From Globodera rostochiensis (taxonomy: Eukaryota > Nematoda > Chromadorea > Rhabditida > Heteroderidae): a DNA stretch of 64,000 bases. The notes under the pieces were generated by a model. It ran no database searches and was not told where the DNA came from. It worked only from the letters and a program-made list of their open reading frames with translations. How positions within the stretch are numbered: position 1 is the stretch's first letter; every line of letters begins with the position of its first letter. Below, piece after piece: positions 25,249 to 36,729 of this stretch. The stretch covers positions 775,796 to 839,795 of the forward strand of contig JAEVLN010000020.1 in NCBI GenBank assembly GCA_018350325.1. The letters are read 5' to 3'. Position numbers and translations under genes: made by a program.

Positions 25249-26744
25249 CAGAGAGCGAAGAGGACCAATTGTTGCACTGTTATATTGATGAATAGCGGGG
25301 GGGGGGGGAAGCTGGACAAACGGAACAGCTGAACAACACAAAATTTTGGGATTGGATGGCTTGGAGGGGGGGGGGAGAGAAGCCAAATTTGCGAATTTCG
25401 TTGGTTTTTTACGGCAAATGTTGTGCAAAAGGCTAAAGCGGGGAGAAAAACAGTGTCGGAAAAATAAAACCCAATTGGCTTTCTGCCCTCCCTTCGGCCT
25501 TTTGGAAGTTTTGTTTTTTGGGGAGGAGTTTGGGCGGGGAGTGGACAAATAAATCTCTGTGAGAAAGGCAAACAAGTGATGGGAGGGAGGAGGAAGTTGA
25601 GTGGGAGGGCATGGCCGCCAGGGATAGCGAGTGCCATAAAGGGGGGAGGGGTCGCTTTATTGGGGGGGGGGGGGGGGGGGTACCGGGGTGCGGAAGTGCC
25701 TGCCCCTCGGTCTGCAGTTTCAATTTCGGCAACTGAAGTGAGGGTGGGAGCGTGTGTATCTGGAGGGCATTTTTGCAACAAAACCCCCAAAGCATTCGGC
25801 CCGTCTTTCCAACAACAGCAGCAGAACATCGTTTCTCAACAGCTCAACAAGCTAATGAAAGGGAGGCGGAGAAAGGGGCGGGTGAGATGTATAAAATCCA
25901 AATTTGTGGTGCCTCCCCCCCCCCCCCCCGGCGGTATGTTTTGAGGGCTTTGTGGTTTGCTTTGCTTTGCTTTGCTTTTCACATTTGCGTGCTTCTTCTC
26001 ATTAAGCAAAACCTTAAAAGTTGGATTCCAGAATAATTAGACATTTTATTGTTTATTCTAAGCTATTGAAAAACCCTTTCAATCGTAATTTTGAAAAAGC
26101 TAAAAAAAGAAAATTTAGTAAAAATGTGAGGGCAAATGGACACAATGCCAAAGGGTCAAATGGCCGGGGGGGGGGTGGGGGTTTAATCAAATTTGCCGGC
26201 GGGCGGAGACGGGTCAGTGCCGTGAAAGAGTAAAAACTTTTGTGCAAATTGAGGGAAATAAACACAGCGAAAGAAAGTTAAAAAACAGAAAAGAAAATTG
26301 GGCTAAGGGAATTGAATTTGAAAGTGATGGGATTAAATGAAAGACTTTTTATGTTTAAAATGGAAATGGCGCATTTATTTTTTAGTAATATAAAGGGAGG
26401 CTTTTATTCATTATTTATTATTTTATTGTGTAAAATGTTGTCAATTATTACAATTGAAAGGGCACGACAAATTCAGGGAAAGGCTTATCCGACCGATTGA
26501 ACATTTAAGCCGCCCGATCTGATCACTGATCGCCAGTGCGATGTCCAAACTCCGTCCCTCACATTCGCATTTGGAGGGATTAAGCTATAAAGAGAAAGCC
26601 GAATTTATGACGAGAACAAGCATATGGACAGCCTGTGGAGGCATCAGTTTTTGAGCGTCGAATTGGTCAATTAGCTTATTGGGGGCGGGTCAGACAAAGA
26701 AACAGTGCGAATGGGCGGGCATTTTTATACCTAAAATGTTCGGG
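25249..26744. other. Gene-poor, homopolymer-rich region
   Basis: No supported gene. Contains poly-G runs near 25297-25310, 25367-25376, 25662-25680 and 26166-26175, a poly-C run near 25915-25930, and a (TTTGC)n stretch near 25957-25979. Pro/Gly-rich open frames on both strands reflect these tracts. Confidence 0.55.
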
Positions 26745-29199
26745 GATAGGGGGGGGGGAGGGAGACGAACCCTGCGGGGACAAAGGAGGGAAGGGAAAGG
26801 GAGACGAACCCTGCGGGGACAAGGGGGGGGGGAAGGGAGACGAACCCTGCGGGGACAAGGGGGGGGGAAGGGAGACGAACCCTGCGGGGACAAGGGGGGG
26901 GGAGGGAGACGAACCCTGCGGGGACAAAGGAGAGGGAGGGAGAGGGAGACGAACCCTGCGGGGACAGGGGGGGGGGATGAACCCTGCAGGGACAGGGGGG
27001 GGGAGGGAGACGAACCCTTCGGGGACGGGGGGGGATGAACCTTGCAGGGACAGGGGGGGGAGGGAGACGAATCCTGCGGGGACAAAGGAGGGGGAGGGAA
27101 AGGGAGACGAACCCTGCGGGGACAGGGGGGGGGGGAGAAGGGAGACGAACCCGCGGGGACAGGGGGGGGGGATGAACCCTGCGAGGACAAAGGAGAGGGA
27201 GGGAGAGGGAGACGAACCCTGCGGGGACAGGGGGGGGGATGAACCCTGCAGGGACAGGGGGGGGATGAACCCTGCGGGGACGGGGGGGGATGAACCCTGC
27301 AGGGACGGGGGGAGAAGGGAGACGAACCCGCGGGGACAGGGGGGGGGGATGAACCCTGCGGGGACGGGGGGGGATGAACCCTGCAGGGACGGGGAGGGGA
27401 GGGAGACGAACCCTGCGGGGACAAAGGAGAGGGAGGGAGAGGGAGACGAACCCTTCGGGGATGGGGAGGGGGGATGAACCCTTCGGGGACGGGGAGGGGG
27501 ATGAACCCTGCGGGGACAGGGGGGGATGAACCCTGCAGGGACGGGGAGGGGAGGGAGACGAACCCTGCGGGGACAAAGGAGAGGGAGGGTGAGGGAGACG
27601 AACCCTTCGGGGATGGGGAGGGGGGATGAACCCTTCGGGGACGGGGAGGGGGATGAACCCTGCAGGGACAGGGGGGGGGATGAACCCTGCAGGGACGGGG
27701 GGGGGGGAGGGAGACGAACCCTGCGAGGACAAAGGAGAGGGAGGGAGAGGGAGACGAACCCTGCGGGGACAGGGGGGGGGATGAACCCTGCAGGGACAGG
27801 GGGGGGGGGATGAACCCTGCGGGGACGGGGGGGGGGATGAACCCTGCAGGGACGGGGGGAGAAGGGAGACGAACCCGCGGGGACAGGGGGGGGGATGAAC
27901 CCTTCGGGGACGGGGAGGGGGATGAACCCTGCGGGGACAGGGGAGGATGAACCCTGCAGGGACGGGGAGGGGAGGGAGACGAACCCTGCGGGGACAAAGG
28001 AGAGGGAGGGAGAGGGAGACGAACCCTTCGGGGATGGGGAGGGGGGATGAACCCTTCGGGGACGGGGAGGGGGATGAACCCTGCGGGGACAGGGGGGGAT
28101 GAACCCTGCAGGGACGGGGAGGGGAGGGAGACGAACCCTGCGGGGACAAAGGAGAGGGAGGGAGAGGGAGACGAACCCTTCGGGGATGGGGAGGGGGGAT
28201 GAACCCTTCGGGGACGGGGAGGGGGATGAACCCTGCGGGGACAGGGGGGGATGAACCCTGCAGGGACGGGGAGGGAGAGGGAGACGAACCCTTCGGGGAT
28301 GGGGAGGGGGGATGAACCCTTCGGGGACGGGGAGGGGGATGAACCCTGCGGGGACAGGGGGGGATGAACCCTGCAGGGACGGGGAGGGGAGGGAGACGAA
28401 CCCTGCGGGGACAAAGGAGAGGGAGGGAGAGGGAGACGAACCCTTCGGGGATGGGGAGGGGGGATGAACCCTTCGGGGACGGGGAGGGGGATGAACCCTG
28501 CGGGGACAGGGGGGGATGAACCCTGCAGGGACGGGGAGGGGAGGGAGACGAACCCTGCGGGGACAAAGGAGAGGGAGGGAGAGGGAGACGAACCCTTCGG
28601 GGATGGGGAGGGGGGATGAACCCTTCGGGGACGGGGAGGGGGATGAACCCTGCGGGGACAGGGGGGGATGAACCCTGCAGGGACGGGGAGGGAGAGGGAG
28701 ACGAACCCTTCGGGGATGGGGAGGGGGGATGAACCCTTCGGGGACGGGGAGGGGGATGAACCCTGCGGGGACAGGGGGGGATGAACCCTGCAGGGACGGG
28801 GAGGGGAGGGAGACGAACCCTGCGGGGACAAAGGAGAGGGAGGGAGAGGGAGACGAACCCTTCGGGGATGGGGAGGGGGGATGAACCCTTCGGGGACGGG
28901 GAGGGGGATGAACCCTGCGGGGACAGGGGGGGATGAACCCTGCAGGGACGGGGAGGGAGAGGGAGACGAACCCTTCGGGGATGGGGAGGGGGGATGAACC
29001 CTTCGGGGACGGGGAGGGGGATGAACCCTGCGGGGACAGGGGGGGATGAACCCTGCAGGGACGGGGAGGGGAGGGAGACGAACCCTGCGGGGACAAAGGA
29101 GAGGGAGGGAGAGGGAGACGAACCCTTCGGGGATGGGGAGGGGGGATGAACCCTTCGGGGACGGGGAGGGGGATGAACCCTGCGGGGACGGGGGGGGGT
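26745..29199. repeat. G-rich minisatellite with higher-order repeat
   Basis: About 2.45 kb of a ~30-bp core (GATGAACCCTGCGGGGAC or GACGAACCCTGCGGGGACA) separated by runs of 4-12 G. Core variants carry CCCTGCAGGG (a palindrome), CCTGCGGGG or CCTTCGGGG. From about 27970 the cores form higher-order units: a five-core unit of 152 bp and a four-core unit of 113 bp. Shared landmarks lie at 27980, 28132, 28397, 28549, 28814 and 29079, so the steps are 152, 265, 152, 265 and 265. The left part (26745-27400) is less regular. The three minus-strand frames stay open for 611-898 codons because the units hold no stop trinucleotides, which gives Pro/Ser/Gly-rich shadow ORFs. Confidence 0.95.
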
Positions 29200-30970
29200 C
29201 TTTTGGATCGCCGCCCGTCCCCCGAATCACCGATCCTTTGTTAAAAACCAATCCGACTTCATGCTGCATTGACGATAGATTAGTATAAGGGATTATAAGT
29301 TTGCAGCAGTTCACGCGCAAAGTCATTGTGTTGATATTTTGATCTAAAATTAAATTAAATTTGGCATAATTGAGACTCTTTGGCATTTAGAATCGCTTCC
29401 AATAAAAGGACTTGATTAAAATGTTCTCCCCTCAGGGCATAAATTTATTGTCCTGCTTTTCTTTCATTTTTTTGTTCCCTCCCGTCGCCATATTTCTGCT
29501 CTTTCCGTGCATTTGCTTCCCTCGTGGCGGCCCAGCTTGGCCTTGTTTGGATGATGGCAGGGAATGTATTCGCATTTCTTTTACACTCGCTAATCAATAC
29601 GCCCTCCAGGCGACGTTTTCACAAATTTTCTTCTTTTGTGGAACTTTTTCTGTTTTTTCCTTTACCTTTTACCTTTACCGACAAATCCACAAATGCAACG
29701 TTTGGATTCGTTTTACGCGCCCAAATACTTTTGGATGCCCCCTCCCGGTGCTGCCTCCTCTTTCGACCTTTACCGCTCTTTGTATTTGTCACCGGAGGGG
29801 GCGGGGGGAGGGGGAATCTGTCGCTTTGTCATCTCCAATTAATTAACGTGGTTAATGACCCTTCTTCCCCCCCCTTCCCCCAATTTGTCCCCGATGACCG
29901 GGCAACCGTAAATATTCTGTGCATTGAGAAGACTATCAATGTTTGCTGTTGTGGGTGGTTGTTGTGGGGGGGGGGGGTAACTTTTGTTGGAAAGGGCACA
30001 ATTTTATTATTTCCTTAATAATCAAAGAGCCCTGGGGGGCCGTGAATATATTTTTATGCCTTTCAAAACGGCCCATTGGCACTTTCGGTGACGGCCAATT
30101 TGTTTCCGTTTGACTTTCCCCGGTGATCGATGGAGGCGATGGGCGACGGACCGGCGGGTTTTCTCTTTATGATCCGTTTCTTAAATCACTTTGAGTATTG
30201 GGCAAACAAACAAAACGCCGGGGGGGGGGCTATTTGTAAGTGAATGAATGAATTGGTGCGTTAGTTCCGCCCGCAATTCTTCACTTTTGCGGCTGCTGTC
30301 ATAATACTCGCAAATAAATTAACCGCCGAATTAATAATTTGTGGATTCGTTTTTTAATGCTTAAATATGCCCCAACTTTCACTATTATTATCGCAAATTT
30401 GGTAACACTTCTCTTTTATAATGAAATTCCCCGATTAGCCGCCACAAAATGATTTTTGCCTCCGATCGACGAAAATTGAAAAATCAATGGACGGCCCCTG
30501 GCCCTTTAGGGGAGAGGAAAGAAAGGCCAGTGATTTGTGAAAGATACCCCGCGGGATCACTTTTTAATCATGCCCAATGTGTTTGAGGCCGACTGATCAG
30601 TTTTATAATTGAGTTAAAAAAAGCGTCCCGTCCCGCCAGCACCGCGAGCGATGGCAATAAAAGAAAATTTACTACTCAAAAAGAATTTCGATTTTTGCAA
30701 AAGCGCCCAACGTGATCATTAGTTAAATCGTTTTATTACGTAAAATGCCCTCCGGGGAGGGGCAGTAACGGTAGGGCCGTCCCGTCCAATTAATTGTAAA
30801 ATCATTGACTGGCCTTTGGCGCTTTACCCTTCAAATTTCTATCGGAGTTTTATTTCACTATTTAATTTATGCCCAAACGCGACAAAAGCGGCAAACGAAA
30901 GAGCGCAAAATCGGGCAAAAAGGTCGCTGCTTATTTTGAATATTAAATAAATTTTGGTCATTCCGCGCAG
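29200..30970. other. Region between the minisatellite and ANC-1
   Basis: No supported exon. Poly-C and poly-G tracts near 29868, 29968 and 30220. A short Lys-rich frame with an ATG at 30869 (MPKRDKSGKRKSAKSGKK) ends at a possible donor at 30918, but its phase leads into a different frame from the one the CH1 exon needs. The ANC-1 promoter should lie here. Confidence 0.4.
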
Positions 30971-33900
30971 GCAAAAAATGCCAACGGCCCAAAACATTCA
31001 TTGGACGCCGTCGAGACCACGCAAAAGAGCGTTTGTTGCAGTTGCTGCTTGCCAACGACGATGAGCATCTACGGGAAGGGGGGAAAATGCAACAGCGACG
31101 ACGAATTGAACGGTAGGGAATTACCAAAAAACCATTACATTTTATGCAAAAGTAACTTTCTGCCGCCCCGTCCCCCGCGGGGTCGTTTCCACTCAATTGA
31201 CTCCACCCACCGACCGACCCGCCAAATTCATTCATTGATTGGAAATGGCGTCGGTTTGGGAGTCGCAATTCCCTGCACATTTTGTTTTTTGCAATTTGGG
31301 AAATTTCCTTTTTGCTAAATAATTCCGGCATACAGATTAATGCTTATGAAACTTTCATTTGTTTTAATTTTATAATAATTAAAAAAATATATTTTTAAAA
31401 TAATTTATCAAAATTTATTTGCCCACCCCCGCGGCGTATTTCTCTCCTTTTATTTATGTTATTCCCCCCACCCCCCCCCCCCGCCGCGCCGCACATAAAT
31501 ATTTTCTATCGCTCCTTCAAAACAAAATAATTGCAAATTTATTCAAATCGATTTAGCAGAAAAAAGAGTGAAATGGAAATTGTGCCGAGTTTAGAAGCGG
31601 AACAACAAATGCAGAAGAGGACATTCACTAATTGGATCAATTTGCGTTTGGAGGAAGTGATTTGATTTGTTTTGATTTGATTAATTCGCTTGCCCCGTCG
31701 CCTTAAGCATTCATCCTCCGGCCGAGTCAACGATCTTTTTGTGGATATGCGCGACGGCATATTATTGTGCCATTTGCTGGAAGTTTTGACGGGCGAAGTT
31801 TTGGTGAATTCCCTCCGTTTTGTTTGTCCATTTGCAATTAATTAATAAATAAAGCTTGTCTCAACCCAAAATGCCATTGGTGCAGTTTCCGGCGACGGCC
31901 GAATGAATGGGCGAGAATTTTTTTGCCCTTTTTTTGGTATGGCCAATTCTTTGTTTTCAGAAAGCCCAAAAAACGGCACTTTTCCGATGATTCAAAACGC
32001 GTTTATTATTTTGCAAATTTGGCCGCTGCGTTGAAATGTCTTCGCGGAAATGGGCTGCATTTATTGAGCAATAATGTGACCGATTTGGCCAATGGAAATC
32101 CGCACGTTTGGCTTGGCCTCGTCTGGCAAATTATTTTGCACTTTCAGGTGGAGGGGGGGGGCAAATTGCCAAAATTATATTTTTGGTTGAAATTTGCTTA
32201 ACTCTGTTCTTTTTTTGCAAAGGTCGAGAAGGATTTGACGCTTTTGCGACAGTCCGCTTGGCACCAAATCCATCAACAACATTTGCAACTGGGACAAAAG
32301 TGTAGGGACAATTATTTGAGTTCGCCGAGTACGTCCAACGGGGGATTTGCGAGTCCGACGCCCGGGGGGAAAAAGGAGGAAGTGGAACGGCAATTGATCA
32401 GATGGATCAACGAGGAAGTGATCGGGTGAGCAATGGCATTTTAATGGTCTAATGTTTAATTAATGACGTTTTCCTTGGCCTTAAGCGATCTTGGCTTGCG
32501 GATAAACGATTTGGACCGGAGTTGGTGCGATGGGCGTCTCTTTTCTGCGCTCGTCCATCGATTTGCGCCTGCGCTGATGCCCCGGGGGGTCATTTTGGGG
32601 GGAGGGAACGATGCGAAAAGTGCGCAACTGAAGACCGAACGGGCGATGGAAATGGCCCGAATCCATTTGGGCATACGGTCGGCGGGAATTCATCAAAAAA
32701 TGCAATTAATCAATTTGCGAGCTTCTAACAAATATTTTCGATTGATTGTCCGAGTCCATTTGTCTGAATTCCTTTCAGTCCCTTGCTGGACCCACGCGAT
32801 TTGAGTACTTCTGAGTACGTGCCGGACAAACGGTCAATTGTCGCTTACATTTCCCAATTTGCACGTCTTCCCCAACGACAAATAAATCACCCAGAAAAAA
32901 TTGTTGGTGCTCAAATTGCATTAGAACGCCAAGAAAAAGTTACTTCTGAAGCAGAGGAGCCGCTCGAAAAAGTATTTTAAATTAACTTTAATTAATTAAA
33001 ATAATTTTAGGTTGGAGTGTTCAGAGAGTGCTTGGACTGGTTGAACTCCGTCGTTGTGGACGAACGGCTGACATTTGTGCAAGGACAGCGGATGAGCCTT
33101 CGACATTATATCGTACCGGGCGGCATTCATCAAAGCATTTAATACACAGTTTAGTGGTTTACACAAATGCGCGAAGAATTTTGGGAACGGAGGACAGTGA
33201 TCGTCGATCATTTGCTGGTGGCGATCAGAAAGAGCCAATCGGAGGGGCTGGGAAAGAGAGTTGAGAGGGAAATTGGGCGATTAGAGGTCTGACCACTTTC
33301 CTAATCGTCGTAAATCATTTTCTTTCTTTGGCAGTTGGCCATCAACGAATGGGAACGGCATTTTCTTACGTATTTTGTGGGGAGTCATTTGAATGAATTG
33401 AGCGCCCTTTCGAATTGGGTTTCTTTGGGGGAACGTTTGTTGTCCAATGCCGTGCCCGATCAGTTGGAGGCGAGCCAAGTAGACGAGACATTGCGGCGAT
33501 TGGAGAGGGCGATCAGCCGGGTGGAGGTCGATTTCCGTCGTTTAAATGTTTTGATTGATCGATGCGCAACAAATTTCAGAAATTCTTTCACGTCCTTTCC
33601 GATCAAAGGGCACTTCTTTACGACTTGGAACAGCAAATTGGTTCCGAATCGCCGTTCGAATCACTTTCCCCCGAATCTCTTCTCCAACCGATGCATTTGC
33701 TTGGCGATTTGAGACGCCGTTTTGATAGTCTCTCCGAAAGTCAACGGAATGCCATGGCCGAAATGCTTTTTGAACAGTCCCGGTTCCGTGCCCTGGAGCA
33801 ATTGGGCATTTTAAAATCAAAAATTCGAATTTGGAAAACGCAATTAAACAGCGCAGAACAGACACGGAATACGCTAACGGAATGGACGGTAATTACAATT

Positions 33901-36677
33901 GTTTGTTAATAACAAATACCGTATATTTTAAGGAATTCGCTACGAATGAAAGGCCAAAAGATTTGTGTGAACAAACAATCGATTCGCTAGAGAAAGCCAT
34001 CCCCCGAGGTCATTTGGAAGAATGCCAAAACTTTCATTTAAATTTATTGCCTTAAGAGTTTCACGGGCGCGAGCTTCAAACTTACAGTCAGCTGTCCAAG
34101 GAATTTCATCGGGAAATTGATCGTTTTTACGCATTTGGCGGCCTTTTGCAACGATCTGTCGATTTATGGACGAAATTTGAACTGATCGAAGGCCAATTAC
34201 TTTCTTCGGCCTTAGGGCAGGACGAATGGACGGCCAAAATCAACGAATGTGAGGAATTGGCCGCCGAAATTGGGGCGACTGGGGCCGAAATGGCAGAAAA
34301 GGCGGCGAGAAGAATAAGCGAATTGCGAAGACTGAAGGGAACTGAAATGACCGGCGATCAAATGGACTTAGCTGATCCAAATCACTTCAATCAGTTGGGG
34401 AAGGACAGTGCCGAGGCAGCAGAGTGTTCTGAAGCGATCAGAGACGCAGAATTCTGGAAATGGCAAATGATCGGCGAAGAATTGGCACAAAAACAACCAA
34501 AAACCGGCGAAGAGCTTAACAATCTGATCGACTGGCTTGAGGTGAAAGCCATCTGAACTGTTAAGCAGAGGCCGTCTTTTATAGGACTTGGAAAGAGACT
34601 TTCCGTGTGCCGAGGCGTCGTTAAAGCGTTGGGTAAAAGCCTCTACCGATGAAAAGGATCGACGCATTGAGAGTTTTGAATCAGTTCACCGTCGCTTTTT
34701 GGCACAATTGGAATCACTAAGGAGCCTTCGACGGCGATTTGTCCATTTGGAGAAAATTTTGATCGATTTGGAACAATGGACCGTTCATAATGATCCGGGT
34801 TGTTCCGAGATGGTTTGATGTTTATATTCCAATTCCAATTCCATTATTTACTTACTTTTGCTTATTTTAGGCATCCAAATCAATTGGCGAACGCGCTCGT
34901 CTCGTCCATTGGTCGGTGACCGAACTTTCGGAGTTGGCTTCGCTCTGTCCGCAGGAAACATTTGACCTTTCTTCGCTCATCGAATTGGCGCAAAGTGTTC
35001 GTCGAAGCTTTACGGTCTTTAATTAACGTCCATTTTGGCACTTTTTGGTTGTAATGTAAACATTGTGCCCTCCGGCGTTTCTTTCGCTCTCTCTTTTTGT
35101 CCCGCTGCTTTTCCCTTCACCGCTTTGCATTGGCCTTTAGCTTGTCGAAATCCGTCGCGTCGAAGTCCAAATTGAAGTAATTGAAACACTGACGCTGGTA
35201 ACGCAAAGACGACGGCTACGAAAGGGCGCGAAAGGGCGGACGGTCGGTTTTATTGGCACGGCTTTTGCTTTTTGCCGCAACACGTCGCCTCTGAATTTAA
35301 ATTTGACCACTTTTTCCATTGGCAACTTTTCAATTCTCTTTAATCCATTTGAACGTTTTAACGGACATTAATTTGATGAGTTTTGTTCACCGATTCCAGG
35401 ACATTGAGCAGTGCAACGAGGAGGAAGAACAAATTGGGCGAGAATCAATTCGTCGATCGATCGCTGCCGATTTGGAGCTTTTGCAAATTGCTTCCACTTC
35501 AAAAGTATTGTCGCCGTCCGAACAGGGCTTGGAGGCGGCCGAAGGTTCGGCTGAGGAGGCGGGCGTCACTTTGGAGCGGCTAAACTCGTTGAGGACTCGC
35601 TTGGAGAGGGCCGAAATGGACGCTGCGCGAGTGGGGCCGAGCAGTACTCAGAAGGCGGGAGGGGGGAAGGGCACAAAAGCCTTTGCTAAATCGGCATTTA
35701 GGTGGACCTTTGGGCACTGTTGAAGAGAAAGCGCGCCGTTTTGGCCAGAGAAGAGAATTGCGAAGAGGAGGCTCGGGCCTCACTTCATGAGATGGCACTA
35801 ATCGGTGCCGAGTTGGGCGACGAGCTCAGAGGCAACTCCGAATTTGACAAATTGAGCGCGGAATGGACGGGAAAGAAAGGCAAACTCGAAGGGCATTTGT
35901 TGCTGAACGATAAACTGAAGAGCCTTTGCCTGCGATTGAACGAGGAAAAGGCTGAATTTGGCGAATTGGACGCGGATTTGGACGAATTGGGGCGAATGCT
36001 TTCAACGGCTTCCGGTGATTTGAGAAGGCTTAGGCTTAGGGGGGGGGGGAATAAATGTAAAGCATTTTTTGATCAATCCCCCGAAGGCATTCCCTTTCAT
36101 CGTCAGGGGGGGGGAATAAATGCAAAGCATTTTTTGATCGATCCCCCGAAGGCATTCCCTTTCATCGTTAAGGGGGGGGGGGGTGTAAAGCATTTTTTGA
36201 TCGATCCCCCGAAGGCATTCCCTTTCATCGTTAAGGGGGGGGGGTGTAAAGCATTTTTTGATCGATCCCCCGAAGGCATTCCCTTTCATCGCCATCTCAT
36301 CCAACGAGCCGGAACTCTCAGAAAAAGGATACACCGCAAAACGATGGAAAAATTGCGACAACAGAGGCATTCCCTTCAGCGTAAAATTGACTCTTTGAAG
36401 AAGAGCCCCGCGGGGGATTTGCCTGTGGCAATCGAAGTGGCGGAGGTTTGTCGTGCAAATTGTTTATGATTTTCCGACAATTAAAAAGTTGGCGAATCCT
36501 TCCCCCCCCCGGGCACATTTTTTGAAGAATCAAATCAATATTTCTTTTCTTCCTTTTTTTGTTTGTTTGTGGCGGTAAACATAAAAGAACGAACGAAAGG
36601 TCGTTGAAAACAATAAATAGTCGCAGCCGGCCTTTCCTTTCATCCCCGGCCCCCTTTTATTTCCCTCTCTCTTTTTC

Positions 36678-36729
<52 letters not shown>

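Noticed and set aside
25248..25944. Pro-rich minus and Gly-rich plus ORFs of 120-190 codons
   Set aside because: Generated by poly-G/poly-C tracts, overlapping in several frames, no domain seen.
26745..29199. CRISPR-like direct repeats
   Set aside because: Spacers are only G runs and not unique sequences, units are degenerate, and the genome is a metazoan one. It is a minisatellite.
26676..29386. Three long minus-strand ORFs (611, 806 and 898 codons) rich in Pro, Ser and Gly
   Set aside because: All three frames are open at once over the same tandem repeat. This reflects stop-free units, and there is no conserved domain, intron pattern or unique sequence.
29412..30018. Hydrophobic plus ORFs of 144 and 164 codons
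   Set aside because: Overlapping frames in T-rich non-coding DNA without consistent splice sites or a family match.
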